29,828 bases of DNA from Minisyncoccota bacterium (GTDB lineage: Bacteria; Patescibacteriota; Minisyncoccia; SW-4-49-11), in the NCBI GenBank assembly GCA_018609785.1, contig JAHEOE010000071.1:1-29828 (forward strand), given 5' to 3'. The notes beneath the pieces were generated by a model. The model had not been told where the DNA came from, did not search any database, and saw nothing but the letters and a program-made list of their open reading frames with translations. Positions 19,640-25,544 of this stretch are shown here, one piece after another. The position numbers were made by a program, and so were the translations under genes. The first letter of the stretch is position 1, and every line of letters starts with the position of its first letter.

Positions 19640-21542
19640 TCTGTTGTCCGCGCTCCAAAATTCCTAACAGACGTCGTTTAATTCCCTCAGCATCGGTCGG
19701 ATTAACTAAGAGAAGGAGACTGACCTGAAACTGGCCACGTCGTCGTACGCTCTCGATCGGTCCCAGCGGTGTGAGGCTGATATCTGAAAGTACGGATTTG
19801 GTTCGACGCGCTTGATCCCAGGCTTTGGCTCGTTTGCGATGCAAAGAGTGGATGGCGATCAGTTCTCCGAAAGGAGGGTAGCCGAATGTTTGTCGTTCTT
19901 CTCGTTCTGTCTCGTAGAGAGTGGCAATGTTTCCCGCTTGTAAGGCCGGAAGTGGAGAGGAGGTCTGTTCTTCGGGAGGGTTGGGATCCCAACTTTGGAT
20001 ATAGGTATAGCGGCTTTGAGTTATGAGGCGCGTGAAGGTTTGAAGCGTATCTTCTTTGGCCGTAAATTGAGGAAACCGAAACGAAAGATCTCCTTCTCGG
20101 ATAATGGTAAGAGGTGGATTCGAGAGGGGGAGAGCAAAGAATTTCGTGACCATCTGGGTAGCTACGAGGATATGGACGTCGCTGTGTTGCCATCGTTCGA
20201 AGAGATCTTTTTGTGTTTCAAATTCGGGAGTGTAATCGGTGTCGAGAATCCCCACCGTGAATTCGGGAAATTTCTCCTGAATCATGCTTGCCACCCGTTC
20301 GGTCCCCGCTCCCGCAAACGTAAGATCAGTGGACTGACATTCCGGACAGGTATCTTTGGGTTTGAATTTTCGGGTACATTTGTGACATACGAAAATACGC
20401 GTAATATCCGTACCTGCTACATGGAAGGCGTGTTCGACAAGAAGACTGTCGCAATGAGGACAGGTAAAGCGGAATCCGCAGCTTTGACACACAATAAATG
20501 GGGAATGCCCGCGTCGGTTTGAAAGTATAAGGGTGGGGACATTCGCGGAAACAGCCTGCAGTCCTTTGGCGGATACGAACGGAATACCTCCGTGAATACG
20601 TTCGTTGGCGAGATTGAGAGTTTCGGTTTGGGCCGGCAATTTCGGATAGTCAGGCGCGCAAATTCCGTGGGTTTCTAACAGGTGGTTCACTTTCAAACTG
20701 GGTAAGAATGTGGAGAACAGGAGGCGAGATCCGTGAGAAAGAGCTAGTCGGTATGCGATATCCACGGTATGGTATCGGGGGTACATATCAAAAGAATAGT
20801 AACTCCCGGAGGATTCGTCTTCTATGATAACGGTATGAAGATTATGAAACGGAAGAAATAACGCCGCGCGCGTTCCGAGAATAAGGGATCGATCGCCGGT
20901 TCTAATCGCCGTCCATTCTGTGCGAAAAGCGCGGGTGGAAAGAGAAGAGGTTATTACACTGAGAGTGGTATTCGAGAAACATTCTGTGAGGTGGGTTTGG
21001 TAATATTCCAGAGCAGGGAGCGAGGGGATAAGTAATAAGATTTGGCCTTCATGTGAGGTTATACTTTTTAAAAGATCCAAGAGTCGGGAAGGACGGTGCG
21101 CGTCCGTTTCACTAAGGATACCCATTTCAAAAGACGGGCGGTTTTGAGAAGGTCCGGGAGTGAGTTCCGGTTTTTGAAGTTGGGGAGGTAATCGTTTTAA
21201 GCCACTGTGAATTCTTGGGAGAAATGATTTGAGAAGCATTCCCAAGGAAAACGCGTAGTAGGTACTCATCCATTCCGCTACATGTAATTGGTGTTCGGAA
21301 AGGAGCGGCTCTGAAAAGAACACCTCCTCGATCTGTTTCAAAGAGAACGTCGAATCTTTCCGCAAGTACATCTTTGCTTCTTGTACGGACTGACTTGAAA
21401 GCACAACACCGAGATGGGACGTGTTTCTTACCGAAATACGGACCACGCCCCCGCGAGGAATATGGTCGGTATGGTAGTACGTGAGAGAGTGAGTGAGTGT
21501 AGAGGGGAGGCGTAAAAGCGGGGCGACTTGAAGTATATACAT
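19611..21542 (-). CDS. priA: PriA-like primosomal protein N' lacking helicase ATPase motifs
   Basis: From ATG 21542 the protein has 643 residues. The N-terminal 3'-DNA-binding region (~1-105) is followed by a helicase-like core. Eight cysteines in four pairs (CQSC, CPHC, CHKC, CPEC; ~352-400) form the two zinc sites diagnostic of PriA. The GTRAALFLPFHNLHTVIIED segment (~223-242) matches PriA's GTRSA-h-F-P-hh-L-hhhhDEEH. However, no GxxxxGKS/T occurs before it (the place reads EMGILSETDAHRPSRLL, ~139-155), the DEEH box reads EDES, and the final arginine-rich motif VI is absent. PriA normally reloads DnaB at stalled forks. This one may retain DNA and protein binding but probably not ATP-driven unwinding. 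Start 21542 fits the leaderless promoter and the family N terminus; an extension to 21656 is unsupported. Confidence 0.85.
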   Translation of the reverse strand: MYILQVAPLLRLPSTLTHSLTYYHTDHIPRGGVVRISVRNTSHLGVVLSSQSVQEAKMYLRKDSTFSLKQIEEVFFSEPLLSEHQLHVAEWMSTYYAFSLGMLLKSFLPRIHSGLKRLPPQLQKPELTPGPSQNRPSFEMGILSETDAHRPSRLLDLLKSITSHEGQILLLIPSLPALEYYQTHLTECFSNTTLSVITSSLSTRAFRTEWTAIRTGDRSLILGTRAALFLPFHNLHTVIIEDESSGSYYSFDMYPRYHTVDIAYRLALSHGSRLLFSTFLPSLKVNHLLETHGICAPDYPKLPAQTETLNLANERIHGGIPFVSAKGLQAVSANVPTLILSNRRGHSPFIVCQSCGFRFTCPHCDSLLVEHAFHVAGTDITRIFVCHKCTRKFKPKDTCPECQSTDLTFAGAGTERVASMIQEKFPEFTVGILDTDYTPEFETQKDLFERWQHSDVHILVATQMVTKFFALPLSNPPLTIIREGDLSFRFPQFTAKEDTLQTFTRLITQSRYTYIQSWDPNPPEEQTSSPLPALQAGNIATLYETEREERQTFGYPPFGELIAIHSLHRKRAKAWDQARRTKSVLSDISLTPLGPIESVRRRGQFQVSLLLLVNPTDAEGIKRRLLGILERGQQIDINPEDVL

Positions 21543-21548
21543 AAGTAT

Positions 21549-21577
21549 ATTATAATCGATACATAATAGATAAATAA
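21549..21577 (-). promoter_or_regulatory. Promoter of priA (minus strand), probably leaderless
   Basis: TATAAT occupies 21554-21549 on the minus strand. A start seven bases on is exactly the A of ATG at 21542. The -35 candidate is weak (TTATTT, 21577-21572, 17-base spacer). Confidence 0.6.
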
Positions 21578-21592
21578 AGGATAGGTTGTGTT

Positions 21593-21648
21593 GAATAGCG
21601 TTCCGGAAAGATATCCGGACGCTATTCATTTCCTGTCCGGAAAGATAA
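21593..21648. repeat. Hairpin plus direct repeat between divergent priA and greA
   Basis: GAATAGCGT (21593-21601) pairs with ACGCTATTC (21619-21627), extended by CCGGA/TCCGG (21603-21607 with 21614-21618), with one bulged T and loop AAGATA. The word TCCGGAAAGATA occurs at 21602-21613 and again at 21636-21647, so alternative pairings with the downstream copy are possible. The second copy overlaps the likely greA -10 (GATAATAT, 21644-21651). The arrangement suggests an operator or a small RNA structure. Confidence 0.6.
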
Positions 21649-21658
21649 TATATCACAT

Positions 21659-22117
21659 ATGGCCAGTCGACAGATTACTCCCAAAGGACTTCAAGAATTA
21701 AAACAGGAATTGGAAGATCTTAAAAGTCGTAAGGGAGAAATTGCCGAGAAAATTAAATACGCCAAGGAACAAGGTGATCTCAAAGAAAACAGTGAGTATC
21801 AGGAGGCGCTTAATGATATGCAGTTTAATGAGCGACGGGTTGCCGAATTGGAAGATATGATTCGTAATTCCGAGGTGGTTGAACACACCGAAAAGTCCAA
21901 TTACGTGACCTTGGGGTCTCGCATTAAGGTCAAAGGAGCTGTTGGTGAGCGTGAGTTTCGTATCGTCGGCGCGTCCGAAGCCGACCCTACGGAAGGAAAA
22001 ATTTCCAATGAGTCTCCTTTGGGCAGTGCCTTTATGCATCGTAAAGCCGGTGAAGAGTTTGAGGTGGAGACACCGGGCGGAAAGAGTACGTACACCATTC
22101 TGGAGATTTTAGAATAA
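21659..22117 (+). CDS. greA: Transcription elongation factor GreA
   Basis: GreA enters the secondary channel of RNA polymerase and stimulates cleavage of backtracked RNA. The 152 residues show the N-terminal coiled coil (ITPKGLQELKQELEDLKSRK), the acidic tip loop YAKEQGDLKENSEYQEA containing the catalytic-type D/E pair (~38-45), and the C-terminal FKBP-like domain (VTLGSRIKVKG, GKISNESPLGSAFMHRKAG). Length and motifs are standard. A -10-like GATAATAT at 21644-21651 lies about 8-15 bases before the ATG, so its mRNA is probably leaderless. No convincing terminator is seen after it. Confidence 0.97.
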   Translation: MASRQITPKGLQELKQELEDLKSRKGEIAEKIKYAKEQGDLKENSEYQEALNDMQFNERRVAELEDMIRNSEVVEHTEKSNYVTLGSRIKVKGAVGEREFRIVGASEADPTEGKISNESPLGSAFMHRKAGEEFEVETPGGKSTYTILEILE

Positions 22118-22205
22118 ATTGGTAGGTGAAAAATGTGGAATTCATATCAAAAATACGTTTTCATATAGCACTGAACCCTCACTTTTCTGAGAATAAAAAG
22201 CAGGA

Positions 22206-22269
22206 TGTGTCCTCCTCTTTTTAAAGATTACATATTCGTCCGAGTATCCTTTAAACGTCGGCATGGCAG
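22206..22269 (+). repeat. 64-bp hairpin repeat X, copy 2
   Basis: Matches 17755-17818 at 58 of 64 positions. The stem is slightly weakened here (TTTTAAAG with CTTTAAAC). Both copies lie next to a 7-bp-periodic block, but in opposite relative orientation. Confidence 0.8.
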
Positions 22270-22525
22270 AATATACGTTAAGCCCTTTTTATCCGAGATA
22301 CGATATACGAACTACCATTCAAAACAGTATATCAATTGTATCCGCTACAGTATATCCACCGTATCCACAACTGTATATCACAATGCTCATTTCTAACTTC
22401 TTCCTTCAGGCTTTTGACTTCTAAATTCCGACTTCTCTTTCATAGATTCCAGATACCAAATTCCAATCACTTGCTACCTGCTACTCACTACTTGCTACTG
22501 TTTACGCAACCGTATATCTTTCAAA
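22270..22525 (+). repeat. Degenerate 7-bp-periodic intergenic repeat, longest copy
   Basis: From 22388 to about 22506 the sequence breaks into successive 7-mers such as CATTTCT, AACTTCT, TCCTTCA, GACTTCT, AAATTCC, AGATACC, TGCTACC, TGCTACT and CACTACT, with T at position 4 and C at position 6 in most units. Upstream (22330-22387) TATATC/TATCC words recur. Inverse, partly deleted copies lie at 14776-14867 and around 17364-17745. The reading frames crossing it are repeat artefacts. The whole 22118-22600 interval holds only repeats and the metG promoter. Confidence 0.8.
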
Positions 22526-22541
22526 GACCAATCATCATTTA

Positions 22542-22571
22542 TGGACTCTGATTCTTGCGGTGTGATATGCT
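22542..22571 (+). promoter_or_regulatory. Promoter of metG
   Basis: TGGACT at 22542-22547, an 18-base spacer and an extended -10 TGA-TATGCT ending at 22571. The predicted start is near 22578. Confidence 0.6.
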
Positions 22572-22600
22572 GAGGCAAAAGAGTTAAGACATTCGGATAT

Positions 22601-24106
22601 ATGGATGAGACGCGTACATGGTACGTAACCACTCCTATTTATTACGTCAATGATAAGCCTCATATCGGGCACTTTTACACGACCATAGTGGGAGATGTGG
22701 TAGCTCGGTATGCGCGAAAGCGGAATGTGGATACGTTTTTTTTAACGGGAACGGATGAACATGGGGACAAAGTTGCCGGTAAAGCGCGCGAATCCGGATA
22801 TGAGCCTCAACAGTTTGTGGACGCAAACGCTCGTCAGTTTATGGAAGCCTGGGAGACTTTGGATATCTCTTACGACTATTTTATTCGGACCACTGATACG
22901 ACGCACGAACGGTTTGTGCAATGGTTTCTTGAGTGTTTGAAAGAAAACGGCGCGCTTTATGAATCCGATTATGAGGGACTTTACTGTGTTGGAGCGGAAT
23001 CGTTTGTCACACAAAGCGACTTGCGAGAAGGAGGCTTATGTCCGGATCATGATGAGGAACCTCAGGTGTTGAAAGAACGAAGTTGGTTTTTCTCTTTGTC
23101 TCAGTACAAGGACAGAGTGTATGAGTTGGTGAAGAATGATCACATTCTGGTGATCCCTGAGACACGGAAGAATGAGACCTTGGAACTTCTCAAAAATCCG
23201 GAAATGGGGGATATGGCCATTACTCGAGATCGGGTGGAGTGGGGAGTGCAAGCGCCGTTTGACACCCAGCAAACTGTGTATGTCTGGATTGATGCGCTTC
23301 TTAACTATATGTCCGGTCCCGTTATTGCATATGACATTCCCTTTGAGGGACGAGACGCGCGTGAAGTTCTTAACGACGTGGCTCATGTCTGGCCGCCGGA
23401 TGTGCAAACATTGGGCAAAGATATTCTTAAGTTTCATACCGTTCTGTGGCCGGCTATGCTTCTGGCATTGGGGTGTCGAGAAGAAGAACTTCCTCAGACC
23501 TTTTTGATTAACGGCTTTTTGATTTCCGATGGAGAAAAGATGAGTAAAAGCAGAGGAAATGTAATCGATCCGTTGGAGATACATCGGACGTATTCTGACC
23601 TATTGGGGAGCGAACGCGGCTCGGAAGTGTTACGATACTTCCTGCTTGAAGAATTTGCGTTTGGGACGGATGGAGATATAACACCTCAAAAATTGGAAGA
23701 TCGGTATACCCAGCATCTTGTAAATGGTGTCGGAAATACCACTCGTCGGGTGACAAGTATGGCTCGTAAATATGATTTGGAGATTGACCGGGTATCATAT
23801 CAAAAGCTTTCCAATACTTTGCGGGACACATATTACGGATACATGGAAGAGTATGAATTTCAATCCGCGATCCGATACTTGGGACATTGTCTGGAGGAAA
23901 TTGATCGCGGTATAGAGACTGTCAAGCCATGGGAATTGAATAAATCGGGAGATAAAAAAACACTCGTAAAGGAGATGTCCAAATGGTATGCGACACTGCA
24001 TTTCATTGCCGATGCGCTTATGCCGATCATGCCACAAAGCGCGCGGTTGCTTCGTGAGCAATTAGATGGTTCGGATCTTTTGTTATTTCCCAAAATAGAA
24101 CGCTAA
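22601..24106 (+). CDS. metG: Methionyl-tRNA synthetase
   Basis: This class I enzyme charges tRNA-Met, including the initiator that Fmt formylates. The 501 residues carry TTPIYYVNDKPHIGHFYTT (HIGH motif, ~10-28), LTGTDEHGDKV, the connective insert YCVGAESFVTQSDL with GGLCPDHDEEP, and DGEKMSKSRGNVIDP (KMSKS, ~310). The four zinc-binding cysteines of the E. coli-type knuckle are not apparent, placing it with the short, zinc-free MetG2-like forms. The C-terminal anticodon domain ends near residue 500 with no appended tRNA-binding (EMAP-like) domain. The next gene follows after ten bases. Confidence 0.96.
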   Translation: MDETRTWYVTTPIYYVNDKPHIGHFYTTIVGDVVARYARKRNVDTFFLTGTDEHGDKVAGKARESGYEPQQFVDANARQFMEAWETLDISYDYFIRTTDTTHERFVQWFLECLKENGALYESDYEGLYCVGAESFVTQSDLREGGLCPDHDEEPQVLKERSWFFSLSQYKDRVYELVKNDHILVIPETRKNETLELLKNPEMGDMAITRDRVEWGVQAPFDTQQTVYVWIDALLNYMSGPVIAYDIPFEGRDAREVLNDVAHVWPPDVQTLGKDILKFHTVLWPAMLLALGCREEELPQTFLINGFLISDGEKMSKSRGNVIDPLEIHRTYSDLLGSERGSEVLRYFLLEEFAFGTDGDITPQKLEDRYTQHLVNGVGNTTRRVTSMARKYDLEIDRVSYQKLSNTLRDTYYGYMEEYEFQSAIRYLGHCLEEIDRGIETVKPWELNKSGDKKTLVKEMSKWYATLHFIADALMPIMPQSARLLREQLDGSDLLLFPKIER

Positions 24107-24116
24107 CAGACAGAAC

Positions 24117-25304
24117 ATGTCTCTTATTGAATCATTAACGTTGGTGCTTACCGGTGGCTGGGAAATTCTCAAGGTTGTCGCCGAACTTTGGTGGATATGG
24201 ATTCCGATATTACTTACGTTGGTGTTTATCAATTTATGGGAAGAATACGTAATAGAGCGTTATATTATCAACAATTGGGAGTGGGTAACGCTAGAAGTGG
24301 CTTTACAGCCGGAAGTGGAAAAGAGCCAGAGAGCTATGGAACAGGTGATTACTGCTATGCACGGAGCTTTTTCTTCAATTGATCTGTGGCAGCATTGGTG
24401 GGACGGAGAAATTCCCGAGCACTTTGGTCTGGAAATTGTTAGCAGAGGAGGAGATGTTCATTTTATTATTCATACGTTACGCGATAACTTGGATTTGGTA
24501 AAAAGCGCGGTGTATAGTCAGTTTCCGGATGTGGAAATCTTTGAGATCGAGGATTACAGTAAAGAATACACCCATGAAGATCTGGAGCGTACGTATGATC
24601 TTTGGGGGACGGATTTTACGTTGGCCAAACAGGAGTCTTACCCCATTCGCACCTATCCGGAGTTTTCCGAAAAAGAAGCTCCCGGCGTAGAAGTTGATCC
24701 GTTGGGACAGATTACGGAAGGCATGGCTTCTCTCGGACCCGGGGAAGAGTTGTGGTTGCAAATCCCCATTCGTCCTTCCGATGATTCTTGGACGAAGAAA
24801 GGGCAAGAGGAAATTGATAGTATTTTGGGGTCTACCGATACCGATGAACAGGGGAACACTTCAGCGGTTCAACGTCTGACTCCGGGGCAGACCGAGCAGA
24901 TTAAAGGAATCGAACGTAAAATTGCGAAAGTGGGGTTTCAGTGTAAATTACGGTTGGTGTACTTAGCTGAAATCGATAAAATGAATAAGTCTCATATCAG
25001 TCCCATTGCGGGAGGAATAGATCAGTTCGGAGATAACACTTTGAATGGGTTCAAACCGGACTCGGCCACAAAGACATCGGTTGATTTATGGCGTAAACAG
25101 AATGTGATTCGGCGTTTTCGCAAGCATATCATGCTTAATAATTATCAAAAGCGAAAGTTAAATAATAATACGTTTCACCTTAACGCAGAGGAATTGGCTA
25201 CGATTTTCCACTTTCCCGGAGAACACGTAACCACAACCGCACTTCATCGAGTACAGTCCAAGAAAACCAGTCCGCCTTCGAGCTTACCCGGTATGGAGGA
25301 GTAG
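24117..25304 (+). CDS. Unknown membrane-anchored protein preceding the VirD4-like ATPase
   Basis: The 395 residues begin with one or two membrane segments (~12-42, rich in W: VVAELWWIWIPILLTLVFIN). A large cytoplasmic region follows: a VALQPEVEKSQRAMEQVITA helix, a LEIVSRGGDVHFIIHTLRDN strand pair, an alpha/beta part with WLQIPIRPSDDSWTKKGQEE, and LRLVYLAEIDKMNKSHISPI. The sequence ends with the KKTSPPSSLPGMEE tail. I do not recognise a named family. In my knowledge of CPR genomes a protein of this layout commonly sits directly before a VirD4/TraD-like ATPase gene, as here, and may anchor that ATPase to the membrane. metG lies ten bases upstream, and mobile element C separates it from the ATPase gene. 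Confidence 0.6.
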   Translation: MSLIESLTLVLTGGWEILKVVAELWWIWIPILLTLVFINLWEEYVIERYIINNWEWVTLEVALQPEVEKSQRAMEQVITAMHGAFSSIDLWQHWWDGEIPEHFGLEIVSRGGDVHFIIHTLRDNLDLVKSAVYSQFPDVEIFEIEDYSKEYTHEDLERTYDLWGTDFTLAKQESYPIRTYPEFSEKEAPGVEVDPLGQITEGMASLGPGEELWLQIPIRPSDDSWTKKGQEEIDSILGSTDTDEQGNTSAVQRLTPGQTEQIKGIERKIAKVGFQCKLRLVYLAEIDKMNKSHISPIAGGIDQFGDNTLNGFKPDSATKTSVDLWRKQNVIRRFRKHIMLNNYQKRKLNNNTFHLNAEELATIFHFPGEHVTTTALHRVQSKKTSPPSSLPGMEE

Positions 25305-25322
25305 AATGCAACTCAAATGTTC

Positions 25323-25498
25323 TAGAGTCCATCTCAAAAATATTCTTTCGGAATATCTATCATACGCATACGCATATGAAGACGACAGAGCGTATGAACG
25401 AATTTTGGGTATGGTAGGCCGTAGGCATTAAATGCCAGTGAATACGTCTCTGTCGCCTTCATATACTTCCACCTTCAATATTTTTGAGATGACCTCTA
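25323..25498 (-). mobile_element. MITE-like element C (176 bp), inverted orientation
   Basis: Its reverse complement aligns with elements A and B throughout: ends TAGAGGTCATCTCAAAAATA and complement of TAGAGTCCATCTCAAAAATA, and inner stem arms at 25375-25390 and 25448-25463 with one G-T-type mismatch. The enclosed core is identical to A. The variable linker is longer (CATACGCATACGCATATG). TA flanks both ends. It lies between two genes that probably work together; the ATPase promoter begins 30 bases beyond it. Confidence 0.88.
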
Positions 25499-25527
25499 CA
25501 TTCGTATATTCATTACCTATTATCTCG

Positions 25528-25536
25528 TGATATAAT
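25528..25536 (+). promoter_or_regulatory. Extended -10 promoter of the VirD4-like gene, leaderless
   Basis: TGA-TATAAT at 25528-25536 (with a weak -35, TTCATT-like, near 25509) ends 8 bases before ATG 25545, so the transcript probably starts at the start codon. Confidence 0.6.
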
Positions 25537-25544
25537 ATACGTAT

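Noticed and set aside
19995..20522. 175-residue plus-strand frame inside priA
   Set aside because: It lies opposite conserved PriA zinc-cluster codons and has no recognisable family or promoter.
21543..21656. Extended priA start at 21656
   Set aside because: It would cross a hairpin and the -10 box; the residues are not PriA-like, and the leaderless promoter places the start at 21542.
22195..22225. Intrinsic terminator after greA (AGGA-TGTG-TCCT then T run)
   Set aside because: The stem has only four pairs, and the other copy of the repeat lacks both stem and T run.
14776..22525. Heptad blocks or ~170-bp elements as a CRISPR array
   Set aside because: There is no regular repeat-spacer alternation of 25-40 base units and no cas genes; the elements are dispersed and in both orientations.
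22205..22551. Two plus-strand frames of 63 and 71 residues in the greA-metG spacer
   Set aside because: Both consist of translated 7-bp repeats and the X hairpin.
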